Assembly: GCA_009777575.1 (NCBI GenBank)
Contig: WRLO01000005.1
Location: 1-64,000, forward strand
DNA length: 64,000 nucleotides
Direction of reading: 5' to 3'
DNA from: Candidatus Cloacimonadota bacterium
GTDB taxonomy: Bacteria > Cloacimonadota > Cloacimonadia > Cloacimonadales > WRIO01
Shown: positions 26,184 through 35,085 of the stretch, in pieces
Layout of the letters: each line of letters begins with the position of its first letter
How positions within the stretch are numbered: position 1 is the stretch's first letter
Translations under genes and position numbers: made by a program
The notes under the pieces: generated by a model
Seen by the model: only the letters and a program-made list of their open reading frames with translations
Database searches by the model: none
What the model was told of the DNA's origin: nothing

Positions 26184-26656
26184 GTTTCAGAATTGTTCTC
26201 TACAATCCAGAAATTCCTCAAAATACTGGAAACATAGGTAGATTGTGTATAGGTGCAAATGCTGAACTACATATAATCAAACCAATGAGATTTTTTATCA
26301 ATGATAAATATCTAAAAAAAGCCGGTATGGATTATTGGGAAAAAGTTAAATTATTTATTCATGATGATTGGAATAGTTTTTTAACTCAATGTGGAATATC
26401 ATTATTGACTAATAACAATATCTATCTCTGCTCTACTAAAGGTAAAAAATCATATACTGATATAGTTTTTAAAAAAGGTGATATTTTTGTTTTTGGTCCC
26501 GAATCAAGAGGTTTACCTGAAGAGATGTTAAATAAATACAATGACAAAGTTATCACAATAAAAATGACTAAAGATATAAGATCCATAAATCTTTGTAATT
26601 CTGTTGCTATTGTCTTATATGAGGGATTAAGGCAGATAAATTTTGATTTTTATTAA
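26156..26656 (+). CDS. trmL: tRNA (cytidine(34)-2'-O)-methyltransferase, SPOUT
   Basis: A 166-residue SPOUT methyltransferase that modifies the wobble base of leucine tRNAs in the family type. Seen are IVLYNPEIPQNTGNIGRLCIGANAELHIIKP, AGMDYWEKV, FGPESRGLPEEML and IKMTKDIRSINLCNSVAIVLYE, the knot and SAM-binding loops. The start overlaps the lipoprotein by 28 bases; a start slightly downstream is possible because the first ten residues are not family-like. It ends one base before the convergent MFS gene. Confidence 0.9.
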   Translation: MDYDYDRSLSFRIVLYNPEIPQNTGNIGRLCIGANAELHIIKPMRFFINDKYLKKAGMDYWEKVKLFIHDDWNSFLTQCGISLLTNNNIYLCSTKGKKSYTDIVFKKGDIFVFGPESRGLPEEMLNKYNDKVITIKMTKDIRSINLCNSVAIVLYEGLRQINFDFY

Positions 26657-26657
26657 A

Positions 26658-27887
26658 TTATTGTGCTGTTTGAGATTTTTTATTTCTAAAAAAAGCAAAA
26701 TAAGAAATCGATGATAATAAATATAAAACAATAGTTATATAGAAAGACCAAGCAAATGAGTATTTTTCTATGATATAACCTCCTGCTAAAGCACTTATTG
26801 TCCACGAACCTTGCCATGAAAGCGTAGAAACTGCATTCGTAAAAGCATGTTCGTTGGGTTTCACTATTTCCATCTCAAAATTCGAAGCTACTGGCTGGCT
26901 TAAATTCATTAGAGTCCCTCGTGCAATAAATGCTATAACCGCAAGGGATAGGTTGTTACTCAGTGCAAGTATAAACATAAAAGGTATAGAAAATAGTTGT
27001 GTTAAGACTATAGTCCTGAGCATACCCATTTTTTTTACAAAAAAAGGCGTGGATATCATACCTAAAAATAGAAAAAATTGTAAAATTGAGAAAAAAGTGC
27101 CGATACTTGACGAATCAGCTCCAAATACTAATTTGAAATAGAGATTCATAAATGGTATTATCAATCCTGCACCCATTCCCACTAACAATCGTGGAATCAT
27201 TAACCGTATTATAATTTGCCAACTATAGTCTTTAAACCTATTTATGAATCTTTTTCTCGTTTCGGGGATAGGCATTTGTTTGATTTTAAAAAAGGGAATT
27301 ATTGATATCAAGCTCCCAATAACCGATAAATAGAGCGACCATTCATAAGCTATTGCAAGAGAATCTGTAAAATTCAAAGACATTAACAGCTTTGGTAAGT
27401 ATCCACCCAACATGAAACCAATTAATTGCGAAAGTATGCCTATAGCACCATTAAAACTAAATAAAAATATCCTTTCTCTTTTTGTACTGTTTCTCATAAA
27501 AAATGGAGCTATTGATACTCTATAAACTGTTAAAAACATGTTTGCAAAAAATATGAAAAAAAAGATAAAGGAGAGTATTTTTGAGTATATTGACATAAAA
27601 TATGCCAATGAAGCTAGTATCGTTGATATGATAAGCACTTTTCGAACATGCACTCTTTCAAGCAATATAGCAGCTGGTATGGCTACTAATGCAGAACCTA
27701 AGGAACCCCATGATAGTATTTTACCTATTTCCGCTTCTGAAAATCCATTTTCTATCAAATAAAGATTAAACAATAAACTAAAGACTGAAAAACCTATTCC
27801 ATTAAACAAACCACCAATAAGAAATAGCTTAACATTCCTACTAAAATACTGCAAATGAAGATTATAATATTTAAATAATTTAGTCAT
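26658..27887 (-). CDS. Major facilitator superfamily transporter
   Basis: 409 residues with about twelve hydrophobic segments and typical loops between helices 2 and 3 (ILLERVHVRKVLIIST) and in the second half (TPFFVKKMGMLRTIVLTQ). Residues ARGTLMNLSQPVASNFEMEIV match MFS groups annotated as multidrug or sugar exporters, but the substrate cannot be read from sequence. The stop codons of this gene and trmL are one base apart in convergent orientation. Confidence 0.85.
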   Translation of the reverse strand: MTKLFKYYNLHLQYFSRNVKLFLIGGLFNGIGFSVFSLLFNLYLIENGFSEAEIGKILSWGSLGSALVAIPAAILLERVHVRKVLIISTILASLAYFMSIYSKILSFIFFFIFFANMFLTVYRVSIAPFFMRNSTKRERIFLFSFNGAIGILSQLIGFMLGGYLPKLLMSLNFTDSLAIAYEWSLYLSVIGSLISIIPFFKIKQMPIPETRKRFINRFKDYSWQIIIRLMIPRLLVGMGAGLIIPFMNLYFKLVFGADSSSIGTFFSILQFFLFLGMISTPFFVKKMGMLRTIVLTQLFSIPFMFILALSNNLSLAVIAFIARGTLMNLSQPVASNFEMEIVKPNEHAFTNAVSTLSWQGSWTISALAGGYIIEKYSFAWSFYITIVLYLLSSISYFAFFRNKKSQTAQ

Positions 27888-28052
27888 TTTTACCTCAAAA
27901 TATCAATATCGTTCAAAAGATTATTATTTGCTTTTTTAGTCAATTAAAAATAATTTTCTATGTATTTCTCACTTTTTCTTGACAAAAATGCCCCCTTTTT
28001 TTTTATGGCAAAATCGTTTACTATAATGGTTCATTTAGGAGGGTTATGCGAG

Positions 28053-29249
28053 TTGGGAGAAATCAGATTAGAGGGTATTACAAAGAAGTTTGACGATTTT
28101 GTAGCCGTCGATAATGTGAATATGATTATCGAAGATGGGAAACTATTCTCATTTTTAGGTCCAAGCGGTTGTGGAAAAACCACGATTTTAAGAATGATAG
28201 CGGGTTTTGAGACTCCAACTGAAGGTAGGATATATATTGATGGTCTTGACATCACAGATTTATCCCCTTACAAGAGACCTGTAAACACAATTTTTCAAAA
28301 TTATTCTTTATTTCCACATATGCGGATTTTTGACAATGTTGCTTTTGGTTTAAAAATAAAAAATTTGCCAAAAAATGAAATTATAGACAGAGTCGAAAGA
28401 ATACTCAATATAGTCCAAATGTTTGACCAAAAACATAAATACCCTAATCAAATCAGTGGGGGGCAAAAACAAAGGATTGCCATAGCTAGAGCTTTGGTTA
28501 ATGAACCTAAAGTGCTTTTACTCGATGAACCGGTTTCCGCTCTTGATTTGAAACTTCGGCAAAAAATGATCATTGAACTTATGAATATCCACGATTTATT
28601 CAGTATTACATTCATTTATGTTACCCATGACCAGGGAGAAGCTATGAGCTTATCCGACAAAATAGCTATCATGAATCATGGAAAAATTGTTCAGATAGGG
28701 CTTCCTGATGATATTTATGAAAGACCAAACTCGATTTTTTCTGCTCATTTTATTGGTGATACAAATTTGATTTCAGGAACTGTAAAAGCTATACACGAAG
28801 ATTATATAGAAGTAGAAACAGGTTTTAGTCAGAATAATGAAAAAATCCTTTTAGACAGTACTTATACCCAAGATGTAAGTATTGGAGAAAAGATAACTTT
28901 ATCACTGAGACCTGAAAAAATAGCAGTTTCGCGCAGATCCCCCGGTTCGCAATCCGATTTTAATATATTGAAAGGGCAGATAGAAGATATACTATATCTC
29001 GGGACTCATACTCAATATATAATTAAAGTCGGAGACCAGCTTTTTAAAGTATTTTCACAACACAAAAAAGTTTATTTTGATGATACCGCTTTAGATTGGG
29101 AAGAAAATGTTTTTCTATATTGGCATGATACAGATTCTTTTGTCATAAAAGAAGAAAATTTTGAAAAACAAGAGCTGGGAATTGGTAGCCAAGAATTGAG
29201 AGATAAAAGAATTGAAGCAAATGGGAAACGACAGAAAGGGGTAAAATAG
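28053..29249 (+). CDS. PotA/FbpC-type ABC transporter ATPase
   Basis: The ATP-binding domain starts with GEIRLEGITKKF. I use TTG at 28053 because AGGAGGG at 28037-28043 is 9 bases upstream; the track's start adds 31 unlikely residues. Walker A is GPSGCGKTT, signature ISGGQKQRIAIARAL, Walker B VLLLDEPVSALDLKLR, switch VTHDQGEAMS. A TOBE domain lies at the C-terminus (LRPEKIAVS). It resembles spermidine/putrescine or iron ATPases, but no cognate permease is near; it may serve the ThiB-like protein, which is inference. The last 25 residues (KQELGIGSQELRDKRIE) look like read-through of a repeat. Confidence 0.85.
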   Translation: MGEIRLEGITKKFDDFVAVDNVNMIIEDGKLFSFLGPSGCGKTTILRMIAGFETPTEGRIYIDGLDITDLSPYKRPVNTIFQNYSLFPHMRIFDNVAFGLKIKNLPKNEIIDRVERILNIVQMFDQKHKYPNQISGGQKQRIAIARALVNEPKVLLLDEPVSALDLKLRQKMIIELMNIHDLFSITFIYVTHDQGEAMSLSDKIAIMNHGKIVQIGLPDDIYERPNSIFSAHFIGDTNLISGTVKAIHEDYIEVETGFSQNNEKILLDSTYTQDVSIGEKITLSLRPEKIAVSRRSPGSQSDFNILKGQIEDILYLGTHTQYIIKVGDQLFKVFSQHKKVYFDDTALDWEENVFLYWHDTDSFVIKEENFEKQELGIGSQELRDKRIEANGKRQKGVK

Positions 29250-29308
29250 CAAGGGAAAACTCTTAAGATAAGTATTTCTAGAGGCTGAAGCGTAATTGGT
29301 TTTCCATT

Positions 29309-29362
29309 TCATTCTGATCGGAGTGAAGAATCTTAAGGCCTTTCACGGTGCTTAAGGTGACA
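29309..29362. repeat. Dispersed repeat CATTCTGATCGG...GGTGACA
   Basis: CATTCTGATCGGAGTGAAGAATCTTAAGGCC followed by TTTCACGGTGCTTAAGGTGACA matches the CATTCTGA...GAAGAATCT and TTTCAC...GGTGACA modules found elsewhere in the window and in many bacterial genomes. It occupies the convergent gap between the PotA-type gene and the GLUG surface gene. Confidence 0.8.
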
Positions 29363-29439
29363 AAGCTTTGATATCAACAATTTATGGTTTTTTTCGATAT
29401 TTGTAGTTATAAAGAAGAAAATGTTCTATGAAAATTATT

Positions 29440-30825
29440 TCATTTTAAAAGTATCATCTTTTGGGTTTCTATATTGTCCTCTACTCGCATCTGATAAAAA
29501 TATACCCCACTTGATACATATTTACCATTTTCGTCTGTCCCATTCCAGATAACAGAATGTTCTCCTTTTTCCATAAATCTATTTAAAATATTTTTCACTT
29601 TTTGTCCCCTGATATTATATATAGTGATGCTGACATTTTCATCATTTCCTATTGAATATCTTATCTCAGTTTCAGGATTGAAAGGATTCGGAAAATTACC
29701 TATTAAATATGAGGAAATGGATAGGGTTCCTTTAATTTTATCGTATTCATTGACCAAAGAAGACAATCTTAAATAAGGTAAACCTCCATTGATTTCAGGT
29801 TTTATATCCCAAATATTTTCAAAATCCCAACCGTTATTTGTATAAGTAGACATAGTCATCATTTCTGTGATAGTAAGGGGGAAATTATCTGTCTCAGTGC
29901 TATTATTAGATACATTTAGAAAAGGTTCTTGAGACCCTGTGCTGATCGGATTCCAAAAGCTATTCAAGAAACTTGACGAAGATATCAACGCAAGAGATAA
30001 CCCTGCACTCATTTCTGCTAATCCATTGTTATTTACATACACATTTTGAATTTGAGAATTATTCATCACTTGTCCTGCAAAACCACCAATAGTTCCAGAA
30101 TCAGATAAAAAACTTCCATTAAAATATGAATTATTTACTGTTGAACCATTGTGTAATGCGCCAACAAAACCGCCCGGCGATGCTTCTGAGGCTGTTATTA
30201 TGTTAACTGTAGAGTAGCAGTATTCGATAGTTGTATTTGATGTTGATGCTATGAATCCTCCAATATAAACAGCTCTATCTGAACGAACTATCCCAGATGC
30301 TGAAGAAGTTCCTATATAACTGTCTGCAGCCCATGCCACTACAGTTCCTGTAGACCAAGCTCCTAATATATCAGCATCTTCAAGAACTACTCCAACGATT
30401 CGAGAATATCTTATGGCGCCGAACAAACCAACTGAAGTCTGCCTAATATGGACAAAAGGTTTATTAATGTAAATACCCTTGATGGAAAACCCATTTCCAT
30501 CATAGTTACCATAAAAATATTGGGTGTAAGAATCAAAGCCATTATAATAATTCGTTCCTATAGTAGAAAATCCTGCTCCTTCATTCCATAAAATAGTTTC
30601 TGACGCATCTATATTTGCTGTTTGGAGGTAATATACCTTTTCATCTTGTGTTCCCCATGCATCAGGAGTTTCTGATAACCACCTCAGATTTCCTAGACTG
30701 CTTATCTGAAATGGATTTGCTTCTGTTCCTGCACCCAATGGTTGTTCTATTAAGGTTTCAGCTGATAGTATAACCAAAAATATCATCATGAAAAATATTA
30801 GTAGTATAATCCTTTTTATGAACAT
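29440..30825 (-). CDS. Secreted GLUG-type surface protein with C-terminal sorting-type domain
   Basis: I start at MFIKRIILLIFFMMIF, with AAGG upstream, rather than the longer track ORF that overlaps the previous gene; a signal peptide follows. The central region has GLUG-like repeats (GVVLEDADILGAWSTG, GGFIASTSNTTIEYCYS, GGFAGQVMNNSQIQNVYV), then a C-terminal sorting-type domain (NFPNPFNPETEIRYS...SSGVYFYQMRVEDN..KMILLK). It is the last gene of the ECF sigma operon and is probably exposed on the surface. Function beyond adhesion-like display is unknown. Confidence 0.8.
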   Translation of the reverse strand: MFIKRIILLIFFMMIFLVILSAETLIEQPLGAGTEANPFQISSLGNLRWLSETPDAWGTQDEKVYYLQTANIDASETILWNEGAGFSTIGTNYYNGFDSYTQYFYGNYDGNGFSIKGIYINKPFVHIRQTSVGLFGAIRYSRIVGVVLEDADILGAWSTGTVVAWAADSYIGTSSASGIVRSDRAVYIGGFIASTSNTTIEYCYSTVNIITASEASPGGFVGALHNGSTVNNSYFNGSFLSDSGTIGGFAGQVMNNSQIQNVYVNNNGLAEMSAGLSLALISSSSFLNSFWNPISTGSQEPFLNVSNNSTETDNFPLTITEMMTMSTYTNNGWDFENIWDIKPEINGGLPYLRLSSLVNEYDKIKGTLSISSYLIGNFPNPFNPETEIRYSIGNDENVSITIYNIRGQKVKNILNRFMEKGEHSVIWNGTDENGKYVSSGVYFYQMRVEDNIETQKMILLK

Positions 30826-30848
30826 GATTTTTTCCTTATTTTTTCTAT

Positions 30849-31322
30849 TCAGAAACAACATCCACCACCGAATCCAGCACCAGAGTACCCACCTCTACCG
30901 CTATTACCGCGACCACCCCGATAGTCTCGCATTAACAAGATTTGCTCGGGTGTAAATAACTCATAGACTTTTTCTTCATAATCGATTCTCAATTGGGATA
31001 TTTCAAATCTGAGTATATTACTCTCCTCGTTCAATCTTCTCATTTCATCAAAGTTTCTGTCAATTGATGCTATTCTTCTCAACGCTGAATTTCTTTGAAG
31101 TTCAAGTCGTTTTTCTTCAGTTGTTATGCGATATTCCGTATCGTATTCTGACAATAAACTCTGTTGAGTTTCTGTCAAATTCAAATTATCCCAGCGAAGA
31201 TAATTTCTTCCTTGCATCAAACTATCTTGCGATTGTCTTCTTTCAGCTCTAGTCTGAGAGAACAAACTACAAGTTATTACCAACAGAATAATTACCATTA
31301 AAACATTTTTTTTGTTTTTCAT
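30849..31322 (-). CDS. Spy/CpxP-like small periplasmic protein with GGGCCF tail
   Basis: Signal peptide (MVIILLVITCSLFSQ), then a helical region with NLTETQQSLLSEYD and LFTPEQILLMRDY, two LTxxQ-type motifs of the Spy/CpxP/ZraP group, and a Gly-rich C-terminus ending GGGCCF. Two adjacent cysteines at the end could bind metal or form a disulfide. 157 residues. The LTxxQ family senses envelope stress or metals. It lies between the proline-rich protein and the GLUG gene in the ECF operon. Confidence 0.65.
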   Translation of the reverse strand: MKNKKNVLMVIILLVITCSLFSQTRAERRQSQDSLMQGRNYLRWDNLNLTETQQSLLSEYDTEYRITTEEKRLELQRNSALRRIASIDRNFDEMRRLNEESNILRFEISQLRIDYEEKVYELFTPEQILLMRDYRGGRGNSGRGGYSGAGFGGGCCF

Positions 31323-31381
31323 GATTTGCTCCTTATTTAGTTTTTTCTTGTGCAGAAGTGGTTTGGATGATATGTGACATT

Positions 31382-32269
31382 TTAGTCAACCAACCAATTC
31401 GCTCCTCTTTGACTTACCAACTGTTCTCTTTGCTCTGCTGTCAGCATGCTTACTACTGCTTCTAAATAATTTATAGTGCTAGCAGCTATTTCACCTCTGA
31501 CATTATTTATATCAAGTGCAATTCTACCAGCTCTATTAAAATTGTAGCCATTTGTAGCAATTTGAAATTCTGATAGTAGTCTTCTCAATTCAAAATCTTT
31601 TTCCATGATGTGAGTTTGAAAATTAAAGTTGAGCCTATTAAAAAAATCCATTTGATTTCCATCTAAAGAAATACCACCTAAGATTAATGTCAACCTACTT
31701 ACACTGTTCAGAGCGATCCTTTCTATCAAGGTTTCTGGAAATAGAGAATCTTCGTGTCCCATTCTTCCTGAATTTGAGTCTCTTGGGGGAAGGGCTGGAG
31801 CTGATCTTTCTTGCCTACTGTCTGGAGTTGGTTGGTTTGAATCAGTTGGAACACGGACAGGTGTGGATTCCCATATAGGTTGAGATTGAACTGGTCTTAC
31901 TTGTTCACGAACTGGAGGAGTTTGAACTGGTCTTGCATCCATTATTGGACTTTGAACTGGAACAGGTCTGGAATCCAAAACTGGATTTTGGGTATTTACA
32001 GATCTTTGCTCTCTTCTATTTACTTCAGGTTGAACCTCATTTTCTTCTACAACAACTCTTTGTGTTTGTGGAGGTGGCGATGGTTGAGTGACTCTTTCGA
32101 TGGTTACGCGTTGAGTTGGTTCTGAAGGTGTATGAGTCTCATCTACTGGACTTAATACCTGTTGTGCAGGTTGTGCATTTGATTCTCTTGTTTCTGTTGC
32201 GGCTCTCTGTGCATAAGATGAGCATACAAAAACAAACATTACGATAAGAACGATAATGATTTTTTTCAT
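31382..32269 (-). CDS. Secreted proline/glutamine-rich protein with LTxxQ-like C-terminal domain
   Basis: Signal peptide ending SSYAQ, then about 130 residues of Pro/Gln/Arg/Val-rich low-complexity linker (PSPPPQTQRVVVEENEV..; RPVQTPPVREQVRPVQS), then a helical C-terminal domain of about 110 residues with ISLDGNQMDFFNRL and MLTAEQREQLVSQ, again Spy-like. The linker may span the peptidoglycan, as in cell-wall or TonB-like spacers; this is inference. 295 residues. Only 2 bases separate it from the metal-sensor-like gene upstream. Confidence 0.6.
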   Translation of the reverse strand: MKKIIIVLIVMFVFVCSSYAQRAATETRESNAQPAQQVLSPVDETHTPSEPTQRVTIERVTQPSPPPQTQRVVVEENEVQPEVNRREQRSVNTQNPVLDSRPVPVQSPIMDARPVQTPPVREQVRPVQSQPIWESTPVRVPTDSNQPTPDSRQERSAPALPPRDSNSGRMGHEDSLFPETLIERIALNSVSRLTLILGGISLDGNQMDFFNRLNFNFQTHIMEKDFELRRLLSEFQIATNGYNFNRAGRIALDINNVRGEIAASTINYLEAVVSMLTAEQREQLVSQRGANWLVD

Positions 32270-32271
32270 AG

Positions 32272-32724
32272 TTATCTCCTATTTCTACCTTTTTGATTAC
32301 TTTTTTCTTGCCTACTCTGATGTCTATTTTCATATCGATTTAGAAATCTTGAAAAAAAGACTTCTGCTTCCTCAGCATTCATTTCTTGTCGGACACTCAA
32401 AAAATGTTCCAATACAGCTTTTTCTAAAGCGGTTTGGCTAAGCTCTAATTTCAACATCAGTTCGCTAATTTTTTCTATTTCCAGCTCAGGCTGAGCAAGT
32501 TCTGAAAAAAACTCTTTACGCAATTCCATGTTTTCGCTTCTGGCGGTTTTCATTTCTTCATTTTGAAAAAAAACTGCTGTTCGTGCTGGGCGTTCGCTTC
32601 TTTGTGTCGGTGCTGGGATTTGAGCATTTTGTTGGTTAGATACTTTGTATAAATAGCAAAAGATAAAACCTACATTGAACGCCAAAGAAATTAACAAAAG
32701 AATAAATAAAATTTTTGGTTTCAT
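32272..32724 (-). CDS. Membrane-anchored Spy/heavy-metal-sensor-like protein
   Basis: One N-terminal transmembrane segment (ILFILLLISLAFNVGFIFCYLY) is followed by a periplasmic helical domain with MELRKEFFSELAQPELEIEKISELMLKLELSQTALEKAVLEHFLSVRQEMNAEEAEVFFSRF, as in Metal_resist/CnrX-type sensors. 150 residues with an RQEKSNQKGRNRR tail. It directly follows the ECF sigma factor gene. Proteins of this kind can act with ECF factors as periplasmic sensors or anti-sigma partners, but a classical anti-sigma domain is not visible; partnership is inference. Confidence 0.7.
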   Translation of the reverse strand: MKPKILFILLLISLAFNVGFIFCYLYKVSNQQNAQIPAPTQRSERPARTAVFFQNEEMKTARSENMELRKEFFSELAQPELEIEKISELMLKLELSQTALEKAVLEHFLSVRQEMNAEEAEVFFSRFLNRYENRHQSRQEKSNQKGRNRR

Positions 32725-32804
32725 GGATACTCCTTATAAATAAATTATTTGAAAAATATATTCTATTTTTAAATAACTCAATTTTGTTTGTTTTACTTAA
32801 TATC

Positions 32805-33299
32805 TTATAAAACACCAGTATCTTTAAAAACCTGCAATATTTTTTTACATTCCTTTTTTGCTCGGACTAATACGCTTTCTACAGCTGATACAGACATACC
32901 TGTCAAATCAGATATTTCTTTATATGATTTCTTTTGGTAGTATTGCAATTCCAAGACCATGGAATATCGTGGTTTCATTTTTTGAAAGCAAGCACGAACT
33001 GCTTTTTCAAGATTTTCTTTTCGTAATTCTTCCTCTGTTCTATCATGATGAACAAGTTCTGGTAGATGTCCATACACAAGTCTTTGATTTTTCTTTACAA
33101 AGTTTATTGCTTTGTTATGAGCTACTTTATAAAGATAGGGTAGTATAAAATCAGGGTCTATACGGTCTATATTCTGGTAACAGGCTAAAAAGGTATCCTG
33201 AACTATGTCTTTTGAATTGTCGATTTGACCTACTATTTTATTTACATAATTTAGGATTTTTTCTCCTTCTTTTAAAACCAAGCTATCCCAGTCGAGCAT
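32805..33299 (-). CDS. ECF-family RNA polymerase sigma factor
   Basis: 164 residues with sigma region 2 (DSKDIVQDTFLACYQNIDRIDPDFILPYLYKVAHNKAINFVKK) and region 4 (RYSMVLELQYYQKKSYKEISDLTGMSVSAVESVLVRAKKECKKIL), a normal compact ECF layout. It heads a five-gene minus-strand operon of small envelope proteins and a surface protein, suggesting that it senses envelope or metal stress and feeds its own expression. The match at region 4 (..SYKEIS..TGMSVSAVESVLVRAK) is strong. No typical zinc-type anti-sigma gene is next to it. Confidence 0.9.
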   Translation of the reverse strand: MLDWDSLVLKEGEKILNYVNKIVGQIDNSKDIVQDTFLACYQNIDRIDPDFILPYLYKVAHNKAINFVKKNQRLVYGHLPELVHHDRTEEELRKENLEKAVRACFQKMKPRYSMVLELQYYQKKSYKEISDLTGMSVSAVESVLVRAKKECKKILQVFKDTGVL

Positions 33300-33381
33300 T
33301 TTTGTCTTTATAACCTACTTTTTTCAGAAAAAACTCAATATTCAATTAAAAATAGCATTATTTATCTATGTTGAAATATTG

Positions 33382-34902
33382 CTATAAATCATTAAAGGGA
33401 TTATCTTCTGGAACAGACTGATAATTGGTAGCGTATTTTTTCCAATCTTGGTCTTGGCTATAGTCGCGATTTTGTTTTCTATTTTCTTGTCGTTCTCTTG
33501 GTTCTCTCGGTTCTCGAATTTCGCGAGAATCTTTATTATCTCTTGTCTCTTTTCGATCAGATGTCCTTACTTCCAATTCAGGCATAAAAAGAGGTTCGAG
33601 AGACAATCTTTGAGATTTTATATCAAAACTGGCAACTCTTACCTGAATTTCATCACCAATGTTTTCTTGTTTGAGGTTCAGTTTAGCACGCTTCATTTTA
33701 AATTGAGGCATCAAACCAGTTAAAGTGTTTTTTACTTTGATAAAAGCACCATGATCGGTAATATTTTCTATTACCCCATTCAGTTCCATACCTATTTGTA
33801 AATCAGCTCCGTCAATTACCCATGGATTAACGACTTCTTCTCGTAAGGTTAAAGATATTTTGAGGTTTTCGGTATCGAGTTTCAGAATTTTAGCCTTAAT
33901 TTCGTCTCCAATGTTGAGAACTTCTGAAGGTTTATTGATTCGTTTTTGTGATATTAATGAGATAGGGATCAAGCCCTCTACACCTTTTTCGATTTCTACA
34001 AAAGAACCAAAACTTCCATGGCGGATAACTTTGCAAGTTACGGTATCTCCTATTTTTAACTTATTCATGGCTACAAGCATCGGATTTTCATGTAAAGCTC
34101 TATAAGAAAGTGAAATTTTATCATTTTCTATTTTTAAAATTTTTACATCGATTTCGTCGCCGACATTTATCACCTCATTAGCTTTGTTGATGTGAGTCCA
34201 TGATAACTCAGAGATATGAAGTAAACCTTCAAATCCTCCTAAATCAATAAATGCGCCATATGTTGTTACTCTGACTACTTTTCCTTTTACAACATCGCCC
34301 ACATTTATTCTGGAAAAAAATTTTTCTTTTTTTTCCTCTGTTTCGGCAGATAATATGCTTTTTCGTGATAGAATTATGCTGCCTTTTTCAAATTCGATGA
34401 TCAAAAAATCATAAGTGTTGTTTATATATGCTTCAGGTTTTTCATTTCCATGCAAATCGATATGTGATAATGGGCAAAATGCTCTTATACCAAAGACATC
34501 AACAGAATATCCTCCTTTTAATGATTCTATCACTTTTCCTTTCACAGGAATTTTCTTTGTAAAAGCTTCTTTTACTAGAACTTTGTTTCCATGTGAACGG
34601 TTTAGGCTTTTAGATATTGTTATCTGGTCATCTACCATTTTAACTATAAAGCCTTTAATTTCTTCGCCTACTTTTAAAGGCAAAACACCGTTTTCTAGGT
34701 AATCACCTATTTCGGCTAAAGCATCCTGCTTCTGTCCTATCGATATGATGATATGCGATTCATTGATGCTTGAGATTTTACCTACAACTACATCACCTTT
34801 TTTGAAGTTTGAGTTGAGGTTTTCGATGCTCTCATTGAGCATTGTTTCGAAGTCTTCAGAGTTGTTGACCAAAGTTGTTTTTTCAGTTTCCTGACTTGCC
34901 AT
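33382..34902 (-). CDS. rpsA: 30S ribosomal protein S1
   Basis: Five S1 OB-fold domains can be traced: GDVVVGKISSINESHIIISIG, GKVIESLKGGYSVDVFGIRAFCPLSHID, GDVVKGKVVRVTTYGAFIDLGGFEGLLHISELSW, GDTVTCKVIRHGSFGSFVEIEKGVEGLIPISLI, and GMELNGVIENITDHGAFIKVKNTLTGLMP. S1 binds mRNA at initiation. 506 residues, a little short of six-domain S1. The C-terminal 75 residues are disordered and charged (ETRDNKDSREIREPREPRERQENRK). The gene stands alone on the minus strand. Confidence 0.92.
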   Translation of the reverse strand: MASQETEKTTLVNNSEDFETMLNESIENLNSNFKKGDVVVGKISSINESHIIISIGQKQDALAEIGDYLENGVLPLKVGEEIKGFIVKMVDDQITISKSLNRSHGNKVLVKEAFTKKIPVKGKVIESLKGGYSVDVFGIRAFCPLSHIDLHGNEKPEAYINNTYDFLIIEFEKGSIILSRKSILSAETEEKKEKFFSRINVGDVVKGKVVRVTTYGAFIDLGGFEGLLHISELSWTHINKANEVINVGDEIDVKILKIENDKISLSYRALHENPMLVAMNKLKIGDTVTCKVIRHGSFGSFVEIEKGVEGLIPISLISQKRINKPSEVLNIGDEIKAKILKLDTENLKISLTLREEVVNPWVIDGADLQIGMELNGVIENITDHGAFIKVKNTLTGLMPQFKMKRAKLNLKQENIGDEIQVRVASFDIKSQRLSLEPLFMPELEVRTSDRKETRDNKDSREIREPREPRERQENRKQNRDYSQDQDWKKYATNYQSVPEDNPFNDL

Positions 34903-35085
34903 ATTTTCTCCATTATAAAAATCTTAGATGTCATTTTTTTAAAATATGTTTTTTTGTAAAGCGTTTTTTGAGATTTCTATTAAAATTCATTAAAAAAAAA
35001 TATATTTGTTTTTCATTCATTAATCTTTATGGTTTATTCTATTCATTAATAAGTGGCTTTCATTGCTGTTTTCTTGATTTTTTTT

